Shown piece by piece: positions 34,647 through 46,312 of a stretch of DNA of 64,000 nucleotides; position 1 is the first letter of the stretch, and the number at the start of each line of letters is the position of its first letter. Both the position numbers and the translations under genes were made by a program. The stretch is from Cryptomeria japonica (lineage: Eukaryota; Streptophyta; Pinopsida; Cupressales; Cupressaceae): assembly GCF_030272615.1 (NCBI RefSeq), contig NC_081413.1, positions 162,967,080 to 163,031,079 of the forward strand, given 5' to 3'. The notes below the pieces were generated by a model. That model was given only the letters and a program-made list of their open reading frames with translations. It was not told the origin of the DNA and ran no database searches.

Positions 34647-36737
34647 TGTAGAACACAAGATGCCATTGAGAGGGGGGTGAATCAATGGTTTCCAATCTTA
34701 ACCCTTTTAATCCTAAATGTGAATATCGGTTAACATATCAAAGACCAAGAAAACATACCGATGAGATAAGGAAGAGGACATTATGCAAGCACACACAAGG
34801 ATACATCTCACAACACTAGATATACGAGGAAAACTCACACTACCCTTCAACAACCTCTGTTGCCTTCCTGTCGGTTCTAGCACTACTGGTTCACTTGGCT
34901 ATTGCACTCTTTGCAACTTACCGGTTACTTTAACCTTACTGGTTAAACCCTCTTACCGGTTCTCTCAAGCACTCAGTCACTATGATCTTCTGCAGATTAC
35001 ACTTTGATTGATTAACTCTCGGCTATACTCTCACACTCTGATCTTCAATATCCAACACCTCATCATCTAGTAGCATAAATCAACTTAGGTCTTTGAGCTG
35101 CATATTTATACACGGGTTTTCCTACCAAAACATAACTCAATCTTCACACTTATAGGGTTTCTTCATCAACCATGAGGCATACCAAATCCAATTAGATCTT
35201 GTTCCTAGGATTGACAGCCTACAATAAATCTTAACATGCCATTCATCTTTCTTCTAGTACATGTTTTCTATACTTATAAACCTGCAAACTGATCACCGAC
35301 CCTGCATCTGTCAATCACATTAAATGATTTCACAGTCACTTTTTCCAGATCATATCGCAACCTAATGTCCTACTTTGATCATTGCATCACTTAGATCTTT
35401 AGTCTACATCAAGCCGCAAACCCCTGCAACTCACCCATGATTTTTTCCTACTGCATTAACTGTCAACCCAATCACCAAGTACCTCATTCACCAACTTGTG
35501 CATGTTAGCTTTTCTACTTTTCCACCTAGAAGCCACATGTCATCTCTATCGGCATCCACCTCTACTCACTGTGTTAGTTCAAGATGAGTCACCGATCAAG
35601 CATACACTACTAGTATATACTTTTTACTACCGATCTTCTTGCCTTGCTGGTTATACACTAACCGGTCAACCTTCTTGCCATGTTTTTCTCTGTTTTGCTA
35701 GTTGGATCACATTTTCCCAATCACCACACTTTCCAATCCATAGTATGTATCTAGAGTGAGTCACTATACACATGTCCATCTGATAGGAGATTTTCACTTT
35801 GCCTCTTTGCTCTCTTACCGGTTGAAATTGACATGTCAGTAGTCTCTAATGGACACCTCCTATCATATCGGTTGCATGATAATCATAAACATTAATCATC
35901 AACAAGAATCTCTATTGATATCGGCAACCTAGAGGGAATCCATGTCCACAAATGCTAACACTTACCTTCTTCTTGATTTGACTGGTTCTCCTCTCAACTG
36001 TTTTTTCAAAGTGACAAACTCATCACTCCTTACTCTTCTTGTTCCTGTCCCGGTAGCACATCATGCTTTCCCTTGTTGATCTGGTGCACATCTTTGATTT
36101 TACTTGTTGGAGGCTTCCTCATGTTCCACTTTGGTCTTTCGATATAAGCCTTCAACCACTTGCCTTATACTTCTTAACTGATCTATCCTAGAGAGTTTTA
36201 ATGCATTCCATGCATGTTGGGAGATAAGCTAAGTATTACAACTTACCGATGGGAGTAGATGGACTAGTGCACTAAACATGCCTCACTTGTTGACAACCAT
36301 CTCATGGGAACCGATTGTCCTTACATTGTGCTCACTACTTCCAGCATAGCACTGATATGAATTTGCTAACATTGAGCAGATACATCATCAACTAGACATA
36401 TGACCCGGTAACCTTCCTATATGTCTTCCTTGCTAACTTGAGGTAGCACACTTTCTATCATTCTTCTCTTCATTTGGTGACAACATATTCATCCTGTGGG
36501 AGTCCTGTTGTATGAAATCAAACAAACAACATATTGGTTGCCTTCCCTTCTTCATTATCTCAACCTTGCTTTCTTACCAGTCACAATGGTTAGCAGTTGG
36601 CAACAACAGACTGCCAACACATCACTCATCTGGTTGACATACCATACCGGTCTCCAATACTTGCTCACCAATCAACATTCCATACTTACTAGTGCCATGC
36701 TATACTGATTGACATTAATGACAACACAATGCCAACA
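34647..36737 (-). repeat. 5' LTR of the gag-only copia element (internal deletion)
   Basis: This 2091-bp LTR is next to the primer-binding site and so is the promoter-bearing copy. It jumps from GAGGAAAAC (about 34835) directly to CTCACACTACCCTTCAAC, missing roughly 500 bp present in the other LTR. Outside that gap the two copies differ at many transition-type positions, so the insertion is older than element 1. Confidence 0.92.
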
Positions 36738-36742
36738 TAGTG
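36738..36742. repeat. Right target-site duplication of the copia element (TAGTG)
   Basis: Identical to 28741-28745. Host Tat sequence resumes after it. Confidence 0.9.
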
Positions 36743-37178
36743 GAAAATGACACTTGCATTTGTCATTTTCTCACTTTTTGTCTTATTTGCAGCAAAGGAG
36801 CACACATAGCACTCATGATGCCTCGAAGATGACTTGATTGACCATCCCAGATGGACATCCTATGAAAGTCCGTCCTTACCGATCAACCAATTGATGAGGT
36901 GAGTGTATTGAACCACCATTTTTACCTTCAGTTGACTTTCTATTGAGTTGAATTTTGACTTTTGGGTATGAGAGAAATCCTGATTGTACATGTGCCTCCA
37001 AAATAGCGCCATGGTTCCAACTAGGCACCCTGGTCCCATGAGGGCACCATGGTCCAACTGGGGCAGCCCGGTCCTTCCATGACATCCTGATCCTTTTCTA
37101 AGGTGACCAAGGGTAAGCATAGGATTAGGCTTTCTGTTGCTGAGATGATACTGATTTTCGATTGGTTGATTTTTGCAG
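36743..37178 (+). other. Upstream region of the antisense PMD gene, two candidate 3' splice sites
   Basis: Tat sequence resumes here after the copia insertion. CTTATTTGCAG ends at 36792 and GATTTTTGCAG ends at 37178; both look like plant 3' splice sites on the plus strand. GC-rich palindromic words (GCACCCTGGTCCC, GCACCATGGTCC) occur at about 37020-37085, related to those in the LTRs. A short exon may lie between 36793 and a donor that I could not fix. Confidence 0.4.
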
Positions 37179-39265
37179 AGATTACCCTATATGCAAGAGC
37201 ATGTTGCTGGTCATACATATCGGAATCTATAGAGTTAGATTCCTTGATTGTCTAAGGATGATAGAGAGATGATTAAGACAATAGGGTTATGGTATATCTA
37301 TAACATGCCATCCATGAAGTTCCACCCAATGATGCTCATGGCACTCATGGAGAGATAGGATATAGATACTTCCACGTTTGTCCTACTGGTGGGAGAGATG
37401 ATAGTGACACTTGAGGATGTCTATTGCATAACAAGGCTTCCCATTAGAGGATGTACAATGAGATATCAAGTAGGTTGCACCCCATCTTCTTTTAGGAGAA
37501 AGAAGAGGTACTGCATTGGGCGAGTTATGCCCAGTGAGACTAGAGGATGAATCATGATTATGTGGTTACTACATCCTACCGGTGCCATTCCACTCATGAG
37601 GAGACTCATGATGGCCACAATGGGGCTAGCCATATGCCCAGATGGTTGAGGTAGTCACATGCATGAGGGTCTCACTTATGCTATCCAAGTGATGGAGGAG
37701 TGACGAATAGTGTTCTCCTGGGGATGGAGCGTGTTAGCCCATCTCTACCATGACTTAGCAGATTATGTCTATGGTGATGGATGTATCTTGATGACATGCA
37801 TTCTTCTCCAAGTTTGGATGTTCGAGCTTATTACTAGTTGATGTTGGTTCTAATGTTGGTTCCGATGATCCTAGAGCATATGCATACCCACTCACCAGAA
37901 CATGGAAGAATGGTGACTTGTTGCATTGGAGGATTGTGATTGATATACTGAGATCGGATGTCATTAGATGGAGACCATACTGGCGCATGGCCACATGACC
38001 GGGCAAAAGAAATCAGCTTTGTCTTATGCAGAGGAATCACTTCCTCGAGGGGCGCTATAGCCACATCGTAATCCCATTCTATTTCAACTGAGTCAGGCGA
38101 TAGCCTAGGCTAGAGTAGGGTGTTCCAAATGATGTTCCAATTTTTATACACCACTCTTGAGTGATGGAAAAGATGGGAGTAGTTCCTAGGCCTTGTAATG
38201 ATGAGATTGAGTTGACAGATTGAGATGATTTTCATTAAGATATTGTGGTTCCCTTTAATGATGATATGGGAGCTCATGGCAGTTACATCACATGGTGGGA
38301 TAGGACTTTCCCTAGAGCCGTTTTCCTTTACACTATCCTAGGGGTAATCTTGGACCATGGAGGTGATCATCTAGGGAGGATCATGAGACATCTGAGGATC
38401 CTAGTGATGGAGACACATCGGATCATGAGGATGAGAGAGAGGAGGAGGGGGAACAACGTGATAGAGATGATGAGGAGGAGGGAGGAGGAGATGGAGATAT
38501 TTGTGGGGAGGGAAGTCAAAATGGGGATGACGATGAGGATGATCCAAAGGAGAGGGCAGAGGAGTAGGAGGAGGAGAGAGAGGGGGAAGAGGAGAGAGAG
38601 GAAGAGGAGATTCCCCATTACTTTGAAGATGTTACCATAGCCTTAGATCCACCAGTACTGCCGACTAGACGAGAGGAATCTGATCTCAAGAGACCGACAT
38701 CGATCTTATGACGATCATCTCCTACAACACCATTCACTAGAGTACAAAGATACTATGAGCATGGAGAGGGCAACGGATCTAGGTCAGAGATGGCCATGAC
38801 ACATGATCCACACTAGCAGGTAAGAGATCCAGGTAAAGGATTTCTATTTAATTTAATTTTTTTAGATTTTTTTTATTATGATGGACATGTGATTCAATTT
38901 CATTCCCTCTTCTACAGTCAGAATACATGAGTGGCGATCCCTTATCCAGCAGACCCTATCAGACATCGTCACTTCTTCACGCATACCTCGGTCTTTGCAT
39001 ATCATGCATAGACCTTAGAAGAGCATTGAAAAACATGAGGATCTATTTGACTCAGTTTGAATAGAGCTAGAGATCAGGCGAGAAGAGGGGGAACGTCTAT
39101 AGTGTGAGCTAGCAGAGTCCTGGGTAGAGTCAACCATGTATCAAGGTATAATCATGGATCGAGACCGAAGGAGTTCTTCTGGGAGTCACTCATGGTCTTA
39201 ATCCCATTATACATCCATGGGACCACCACGATAGGGACCTGAGGACTCTAGTAGTCACCAACCAT
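37179..39265 (+). pseudogene. Antisense plant mobile domain (PMD) gene of the minus-strand Tat element
   Basis: The conserved exon begins right after the 3' splice site at 37178 with RLPYMQEHVAGHTYRNL. One frame then carries the PMD landmarks: LSKDDREMIKTIGLWYI, a TFVLLVGEMIVTLEDVYCIT block (about 37375-37430) and LAHLYHDLADYVYGDG then LLQVWMFEL (about 37735-37830), with several stops and some frame changes. An acidic EEEG/DDE-rich tail (about 38440-38620) follows, then a possible intron and a second exon with charged EIRREEGERL-like sequence and an S/G-rich end. PMD proteins include transposon-encoded forms and the domesticated MAIN/MAIL1 family; their biochemical role is not settled. It is tail-to-tail with integrase, about 110 bp apart. 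Confidence 0.72.
38820..38917 (+). other. Candidate GT-AG intron in the PMD gene
   Basis: GCAG followed by GTAAGAG at 38820 is a near-consensus donor, and a T-rich stretch ends in CTCTTCTACAG at 38917. The 98-bp interior is T-rich and AT-rich compared with the flanking charged-residue coding sequence, as plant introns are. The sites lie on the strand antisense to the retroelement. Confidence 0.55.
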
Positions 39266-39372
39266 AGATAGTGTTGATATAGTAGATACCACATTTTGCA
39301 TCTAGTGGTCGATTTTGTATATGATGATGTATTTAAAACTTTTGATGATATAAATATATGATGATCTTTGCC

Positions 39373-40690
39373 TCAAATGTGTTCTTTTAATTTGGAAAAC
39401 AATGTATCTATTGCTTTGATTAAAAGTAACAAATTTGGAAATATACCTGATCCATAGACCTCAATGATGATATATGGTTCAAGCCAATTTGGGCTAAACT
39501 TTCCTCTTTCTTCAAGTGAATCATTCACATTAGTTTGATTCTCGTAGAGCACAAGGTCACCCACTAAGAAGGAATGTTGAATGACCTTATCGTTATAGCT
39601 TCACTGCAGGGTTTAATGATATGCTTGAATATGCTCAAGAGCATTTATACACTTTTCATCAAGAATTTGAAGTTGTTGAAGGCATTGTTCTCGATAAAAA
39701 TCATCATCGACTATACCCTTAAGAGAAATCCTTAGTGAGGGAATCTCTAATTCTAAAGGCATAATAGCGTTAGCACCATAAACAAGATTATAGGGGGTAC
39801 GTAGTACCCATAGCTATGTGCACACCTATTCAATAAGCCCAAAGAGAATAAGTCAACTAGGTGTGCTAGTCCTTGTCATGTTTATTTACAGTCTTAGAAA
39901 GAATTTGTTCAATAATTTCATTAGAGGACTTAGCCTGGCCATTAGATTGAGGGTAATAAGGTGTAGAAAAGCAATGTTGAATATGGTATTTTTTGAGGAA
40001 TTTCTTCACATCTTTGTTCTTAAATGAAGTACCATTGTCAGAAACTAAAGTGGAAGGAATTCCCAATCGAGAAATAATATTATCCAAGATGAATTGATAA
40101 ATTACTTCAGGAGTAGTGGATCAAAGAGGAGCCTCTTCTACCCACTTTGTAAAATAATCTGTAGCGGTTATAATGAAAGTAAGTCCTTGGGATGAGGGGG
40201 GAGAAATTTTTCCAACGAGATCCAAGCCCCACATTGAAAAGGGCCAGGAAGCCACTTGCGACTTAAGTTCTTGTGCAGGACCATGAATCAAATTATTGTG
40301 TTGCTGACACTGATGATACTTCTTAACAAACACAAATGAATCTTTCTCCATGGTCTGCCAATAATATCCCATTCGAAGCAACCATTGAACTAATGTTTTA
40401 CCTCCAAAATGCCCCCCGCAAGCACTTGAGTGTGCTTCCTCAAGAGAAATTGGGATATCTATTTTGTTGAGATAGCAGAGAAGCAAACCATTATATCCCC
40501 TTCTATAAAGGATATTAGAAAGGATAATATATCTTGCGGCTAACTTATGAATCTTAGCTCTAGCATTTTTACTTGTAGAATCTAGAAATGTATCGGTCAA
40601 ATATCTTAAGATATGCGAGTACCATTCGTCAGAATCTATGGTATAGCAATAAGCCACATTACTAGGATTGTCAACAATAGCAGGAGAAGC
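39373..40690 (-). pseudogene. int: Integrase of the minus-strand Tat element
   Basis: Read on the minus strand: a zinc-binding module EEAHSSACGGHFGGK ... YHQCQQHNN with the first Cys of the CxxC changed to Tyr, then the core with LDLVGKI (first Asp), VSDNGTSFKNKD (second Asp) and NGQAKSSNE, where the expected third catalytic Glu is Lys. The C-terminal part keeps GDLVLYENQTNVN and FSPNWLEPY. Stops and frame changes separate the parts, and at least one catalytic residue is lost. No chromodomain is seen, as expected for Tat. Confidence 0.82.
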
Positions 40691-41383
40691 AAGGTTATGA
40701 TCAACAAATTTAAAATATATCACAATATCCTCTAAGGATATAAGGGAAGAAACACATGCCATTGCATCAACATGTTGATTATTCTTTTGAGGGATAGGCT
40801 CCATGACATAGGAATCAAATTTTTGTAACAAGGATAAGGCCAAATCTCGATGTGATAATTTGTCTTGTTTAGCCTGATAAACTCCTATAACTTGTCTAAT
40901 GATTAATTGAGAGTCATTATAGATATGTATGTACTTCACATTCAAGGCTAAAGCCAATCTAAGACTAACTATAAGGGATTCATACTCAATAGTGTTATTA
41001 GTTCATAAGAAATTAAGACGATAAGATAAGGGAATAGGTTTCTTATTAGGAGGAAATAGAACAACACTTGCCCCTAAGCCTATATGACACCTAGAGCCAT
41101 CAAAGTACAACTCCCAAGTTTCGTCAATCTCAATAGGAAGAATAAACTCATCAAAGAAGGACTCTTGATTAGGTAGAATGAGAGGTGAAGGAGCATCAAC
41201 TAAATGATCAATCAACACTTGTCCTTTTATGGCTTTTTGAGAAACAAACTTAAGATCAAACTCAATTAACATCATAACCCACTTCTCTAGACATCTTGAA
41301 AGATCTGTCTTAGAGAAAAGATGCTTCAAAGGATCGAATTTGATTATAACATAAACCTCAACATTCAAAAGATAATGCCTCAA
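40691..41383 (-). pseudogene. Second RNase H-like domain of the minus-strand Tat element
   Basis: Following the normal RNase H, WELYFDGSRCHIGLGASVVL, then NTIEYESLI and IYNDSQLIIRQVIG form a complete second RNase H fold signature (D, E, D positions present). Among plant Ty3 elements, such an extra domain between RNase H and integrase defines the Tat lineage. One stop interrupts it near 41003. It may have a structural or hybrid-binding role. Confidence 0.8.
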
Positions 41384-42312
41384 CTTCTACATTGCAAAAA
41401 CAAGAGAAAGCCGTTGACTTTCTATCACAGTATAGTGGAATTCATAATCGAGAAAAGTGCGGCATATATAATAAACCAGGTATTCTTTACCATCACTATT
41501 ACATTGTGCCAACAAAGCTACAAGAGCATGAGGAGAAGCAGTTGTGTATAGAAGAAATGGTTTAGTTGGGTTAGCTGGTTGCAAGATAGGAGGGTTGGAC
41601 AAATGAGATTTTAAATCCTCAAAGGCTTGATGACAATCATCATTCCATTGGAAGGTGATGTTTTTATTGAGAAATTGAGTAAAGGTAAAGGTTTGATCTG
41701 CAAGTTATGACACAAACCTACAAATTGCTTGTATGTTTCCTTGAAAATTTCTCAAATGGGAAATATTTTTAGGAGGTGGCATATTAACAATGGCATCTCT
41801 CTTCTTCGTATCAACCTCAATACCACGATGCGATACTATGAACCCTAATATTTTTTCACTATCCACACCAAAAACATACTTTCAGGGGTTCAAACGCATG
41901 TTTTATTTACAAATTCGCTTGAAGACTTGACGAAGGATCTTAACATAGTCTTTGCGGAGTATGGACTTAGCTAAGATGTCATAAATGTAATCTTCTAATG
42001 TTTTATGCATGTAGTCATGAAAGATAAGAGTCATAGCACATTGAAAAGTAGTGCTTGCATTCTTTAATCCAAAAGGCATTACAGTCCAAAAAAACATACC
42101 CCACAGAATAGTGAAGGCAGTTTTAAACTAATCTTGAGGATTAATGAAGATTTGATTATATCCTGAGAAACTATCCATAAAATATAACAAGGTATGTCAA
42201 GCGGTAGAATTCACTATCATATCAATGTTGGGAAGCGGAAAATTATCCTTTAAGGAAGCCTTATTGAGATCTTGAAAATCGGTGCACATCATAATCTTGT
42301 GATTAGGTTTAA
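41384..42312 (-). pseudogene. RT C-terminal half and first RNase H, minus-strand Tat element
   Basis: VMPFGLKNASTTFQCAM marks RT block D region at about 42060-42100. The catalytic box reads LEDYIYDILAKS, so the first Asp of YxDD is Tyr. The first RNase H follows with KPFLLYTTASPHALVALLAQ and FHYTVIESQRLSLVFA at about 41400-41560. A fingers-palm fragment at 42152-42312 is the downstream copy of a tandem duplication. Enzymatically dead. Confidence 0.8.
42152..42312. repeat. RT tandem duplication, copy 1 (161 bp)
   Basis: From TTGATTATATCC to the TAGGTTTAA end this matches 43711-43871 with about nine percent difference by eye. The copies were adjacent before the solo LTR arrived, giving a 161-bp period that is not a multiple of three and so broke the RT frame. 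Confidence 0.8.
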
Positions 42313-42317
42313 TTGAT

Positions 42318-43710
42318 GGTATGATGAAAGAATAAGTATCCAATCAACTAATGAGAGGGGGGGGGGTGAATCAGTAGATAGAATAATTGATACAAACTTC
42401 ACCAATCTCAAAATCAATCTCTCAAAGTAAACTTAGAACTATCAATGTAATACTACTTTCAAGATAAAAAATCATAAGATAAACCAGTTGACTATTACAA
42501 CAAATTAACAAAAAACAACTTCAAACTCACAAACATCCAAATGCTTTTTTCTATGTCAACAAACTTCATTTCTTAATGCTTTTGGTTATCATGACTTATC
42601 AAAGTAGTTAAGTAGTTAAGTAAATCAACCATAAAAACATAACCACAAAAACATTCACCACTTGACACAAATATTTTTGACGTGGAAACCCAAATGGGAA
42701 AAACCACGATGAGATGAGACTCACAAGATAACTATCTAAACTCTTCTGAAGTTTGCCCTATTAGGAGCCTAGCCTGTTAAAGCTTTACAAAAGTTGTGTT
42801 AAGAACTATTCCTATTAGGAACCACCTAGTTAAGGGATTGACTACAATGCCTTGTTAGAAGCAATAACCTATAAGGAATAACCTTGGTAGAGGATTTAAA
42901 AATCCAAGATAATGGATCACATTGTTAGAAAATTTGAATAGCTCCAAGCTTGTTAGAGCTTAACCGGTTAGGGGATTTCAATTCTGCTGTAATTGTTAGA
43001 AAACAATAGGAGTTTGCTGATATGTTTGAATAGCTCTACACTTGCTTGTTTAGATCCTTTTCATGCTCCTATCTGCCTTTACTCAAAGTGTAGGTACATC
43101 GTCCAGTTCGACAACCACACACTCAACTGATCTTTGCCAACACTGAAACTAAACAACTTCATCAACCTTATTAAAAATCAATTAGGTCGGTAACACAACA
43201 AAATCTAATTCTCATAGAGATTACAAACAATTCGGTTCAAGTATGATCATTGGATTACATGACAATCTTTGCACATAAATCAAGAATACCTCGATTTCTC
43301 CTTGATCACCACTTCATCGAACTTAGTAAATCATCACGCTCTTTGCATTATATGCAATATACTTGCTCATTCCCTAGACAAAAACTGTTACATCAATGTG
43401 CCAAAATGACTAGAAATTGTCTTCATACAATAATCATACGTGTCATAATCATTACCTCTCATCATCAGATCATAAACCAATATAACCAATTCACCAAACT
43501 TAATCAGTTAGGGTTTATCAAAAACAACAGGTAGGGTTTACTGGTTACTGGTTCAACTCTCCAAAATATAGAAATACCGGTTCACTCCACAAATTCTTCC
43601 TACCGATTACAAAACAATAGTACAATAATATTACCAATATCATTACCGAATAATTGACATCAATGACAACATAACATATCATTAATGTAATCTTCATGTA
43701 AATGCCAACA
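42318..43710 (-). repeat. Solo copia LTR inside RT
   Basis: The right end reads ATGCCAACA as in the gag-only copia LTRs, and TTGAT occurs on both sides (42313-42317 and 43711-43715). The left end reads GGTATG where TGTA is expected, a single-base change. Within it GAGAGGGGGGGGGG at about 42353 and GGAAACCCAAATGGGAAAAA at about 42686 match the conserved copia LTR blocks. No interior remains, so the element was removed by LTR-LTR recombination. Confidence 0.75.
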
Positions 43711-43871
43711 TTGATTATATCCTAAGCAACTATCCATAAAAGATAATAAGGCATGTCAAGTGGTAGAATCCACTATCATATCAATGTTGGGAAGCAAAAA
43801 ATCATCCTTCAAGGAAGCCTTATTGAGATCTTGAAAATAGGTGCACATCCTAATCTTGTGATCAAGTTTAA
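43711..43871. repeat. RT tandem duplication, copy 2 (161 bp)
   Basis: Matches 42152-42312. It continues without a break into the RT N-terminal half at higher coordinates. Confidence 0.8.
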
Positions 43872-44421
43872 ACACAACAACAATATTCAAAATCCAAAGA
43901 GAGTAGTCAATAGGGCAAATGAATCCTACATCCAATAATTTCTCAATTTTAGCTTTGACAAGTAAACCTATTTTGGGATTCATTTTTCTAATCTTCTGCT
44001 TCATGGGTTTAGCATCAGGAATTAGGATAATATTATAAGTGACAATTTTAGGATCAATTCCAAGCATGTCAGAGTATATCCAAGCAAATATTTCAGGGAA
44101 TTCATGTAATAAATTAGAATATTCCTTCTGGTCTTCATCAGTAATGCATTTTCCTACCTTTATAATCTTGTCCTCATTACAAGGATCCATCTTGATGTCA
44201 ATAGTATCACTTATAAGGAGATTAATTTGTTGACATGTATCCTTTATTTGAGGAAACTCCTTAATCATTGCATCATTATCTTTAGCTAATTCAACATCTT
44301 CCCCAAAATATGCTTCTGCATTCAAACAATAGCGGAACCCACAACTATGATAATAATGAGAGAGATTATCATATGCCCCTAGAAACTCAGCTAAGGAATC
44401 ATCAATAGAGAAGACATCCAA
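43756..44421 (-). pseudogene. RT N-terminal half of the minus-strand Tat element
   Basis: LLHEFPEIFAWIYSDMLGID is the conserved linker before plant Ty3 RT. MKQKIRKMNPKIGLLVKAKI, GFICPIDYSLW, then DLNKASLKDDFLLPNIDMIV give the fingers and palm blocks. The upstream part (from MDVFSIDDSLAEFL) is an unassigned linker. The segment stops at the duplicated region and solo LTR. Confidence 0.82.
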
Positions 44422-44786
44422 AGCAAGGATACTAGAATCACCATCAATATACTCAGGATGTTTTAATGAAAGAGGTTTAGAGGAAAAGGAAATGAAATTA
44501 ATGCTAATAGATGGTCTCTTAGAAGCTTTGGTGGGTTTAAGGGGATTGTATCAAAGTCCAAATGTAGCCTCAAGACAATTATTTTTTATAGGAACTTTAA
44601 TCCCCTATTCTTGAGTGCCACAACCATTTCCATTATATCCACTCTTAATTAGGATATGGAAACCAAGACCATAGAGGTTAGACATCTCAGTAAGGGAAGG
44701 AATTTTTTCATAGGTCTAAATTTCAAAATCATTCGAAGTGGAAATGGGTGAATATTTAGAATTGGAAGTAGCCACAAAATTGTTAC
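44422..44786 (-). other. Decayed linker between protease and RT
   Basis: Short frames in several phases occupy the space where a G-patch would lie in the related plus-strand element. I do not recognise an intact G-patch here. Confidence 0.35.
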
Positions 44787-45338
44787 TTAATGGTATAGAC
44801 AAAGTGGGTTGCTTTTTGGGTTCATTCTTGTCTTCCTTCTTTTCAGACTTAGGCTCTCTTGAAGAGATTCTAAATTTTCCCACATAATTAGGGTTAAAGT
44901 ATAAAGACCCCAAATCATCATCCGAGAGTACCTTCTTGGGAGAAAAGACATCCTCAGGAGGAGACTCAGATTGAGAAGAATCCTTTTTAGGAACTTCAGG
45001 ATCACTTGGAGAAATAGGATTGGTAGAGGAGAAAGAGGTACTATAAGGAGAAGGTATGAAAGGAACATTAGAAGTAGTTGGAGAGGAACTAGTAGAGGAA
45101 GATTTAGAAGCAAATGTTTGTAAACAAGCTTGGAGGTTGGTATCATTGAGAAAGGTACATACATCTTATTATTATAAATAAATTTCACTTGCCTATGAAA
45201 AGTAGAAGGGACAACTTTCATGTTATGAATCCAAGGTCTACCTAACAAAAAATTGTAGGTCAAGTTATCAGGCATCACATGGATAGGTGTAGACAAGGTA
45301 ATTAGTCCTACATTAACAAGCAAGGTTATAATGCCCAA
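44787..45338 (-). pseudogene. Protease C-terminal remnant of the minus-strand Tat element
   Basis: NFLLGRPWIHNMKVVPSTFH and QVKFIYNN match the conserved end of Tat proteases (compare ...SRGFMK and MKAVPSTYHQCLKF at 54200-54260). The active-site half is missing because the copia insertion at 45351 cuts the element. Downstream is S/L/P-rich linker with frame shifts. Confidence 0.72.
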
Positions 45339-45350
45339 TGAAGACCTAGT

Positions 45351-46291
45351 TGTTAGAATCTAATAACACTAAGAGGGGGGTGGTGGTGAATCAATGCTTT
45401 ACTGGAAAGAACAATTTTAGCCTTATTAAAACATGCATACACCAACCGATATACCGATACATACAAAATTGAAAGAAGTAAAGCAACCAATAAGCCAATC
45501 ATACAAATGAGAACCATAAAACACAAAATTATATGTGGAAAACCTCAAAGAGGAAAAACCACGGTGGGATTTGTGACCCACAATATCAATCCACTAGCCA
45601 TATGAAAAGATATTACAAATATAAGGGGCTTGCACTTGCAGGAACGCTTACAACCTAGAGCACACTGCTCAATCACAAAAGGAGCCTCATTGACTATATA
45701 TAAATCTAGACTACAATCTGGAGAAGTGTTGAACTGCAAAAGATAACATCTTCTATGTCAGAATACAGTTCCAGTTAAGCTCTTTATGTTCCGATCTGAA
45801 ACCCTAAACCCTTTACCGAAATAACCCTTACAAAAATATCCTGACATACATGATCTCTTTGATATATTTCACATCATATCACATCCACATATCCATAATT
45901 TCCTATATATAAAAAATGATCTAATCCAACTGACCTATATACCCTATACAACTTATCATGCCTTATGTCGGCTTACAAGGATTATTACAATATCAAATTA
46001 CATGTCAGCTAGATAACATAAATACATGAATAACAAAAAAAATTGTTGATGTTGGATCCAAGAGATGTCAACCTCCAATACCGATAACCATATTCTAAAC
46101 CATGGCGGTCTGCATTGTCAGTAACCAAAGAAATCCTTCTAACCTGTCGGTGTCAGTGCCGGTGCCAGTGTAGTATTTGTGAAGTGCCTACCGATACACA
46201 ACTGAACCAAAACATGAAGTCGGAACAAGATACCATGTTGCCATCAATGACAACATAGTGAAACTAACCAATTGGGTGTCAATTGCCAACA
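45351..46291 (-). repeat. 3' LTR of the interrupted copia element
   Basis: Ends TGTTAG/CAACA. It carries the conserved AGAGGGGGGTGGTGGTGAAT block near its plus-strand start and ATGTGGAAAACCTCAAAGAG then GAAAAACCACGGTGGG at about 45534-45570. Outside those blocks it is unlike the gag-only copia LTR, so it is a different family. Confidence 0.8.
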
Positions 46292-46312
46292 ATCTCCCCC
46301 TTTGGTATTGAT
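46292..46312 (-). other. Copia polypurine tract
   Basis: On the minus strand ATACCAAAGGGGGAGATT directly precedes the LTR start, the usual copia form. Confidence 0.82.

Larger units (their letters stand above)
28746..36737 (-). mobile_element. Complete gag-only Ty1/copia LTR element, minus strand
   Basis: Terminal repeats (28746-31355 and 34647-36737) start TGTAGAACACAAG and end GCCAACA on the plus strand, and TAGTG is duplicated on both sides (28741-28745 and 36738-36742). A perfect initiator-Met primer-binding site lies at 34633-34644 and a GGGAGAT polypurine tract at about 31356-31375, both read on the minus strand. The 3.3-kb interior holds a copia gag with zinc knuckles and then about 1.2 kb without coding; integrase, RT and RNase H are absent. 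It would need enzymes in trans. The insertion splits the 5' region of the antisense PMD gene of the Tat element. Confidence 0.92.
26599..45350 (-). mobile_element. Decayed Tat-type Ty3 element, minus strand, multiply interrupted
   Basis: Read on the minus strand from 45350 downward this element has a protease end, RT, RNase H, a second RNase H and integrase, then an antisense PMD gene, a polypurine tract (28235-28254) and the 3' LTR (26599-28234). The extra RNase H-like domain after the normal one is the known hallmark of the Tat lineage. The gag and 5' LTR are cut off at 45350 by a copia insertion and, if present, lie beyond the window. Inserted inside are the copia element 28746-36737 and the solo LTR 42318-43710. 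All enzymes have stops, frameshifts or changed catalytic residues. Confidence 0.82.

Noticed and set aside
38245-38640. An R/M/E-rich 131-codon ORF and a leucine-rich shadow on the other strand
   Set aside because: The adjacent frame gives the EEE/DDE acidic tail that continues the PMD reading. This ORF is its frame shadow.
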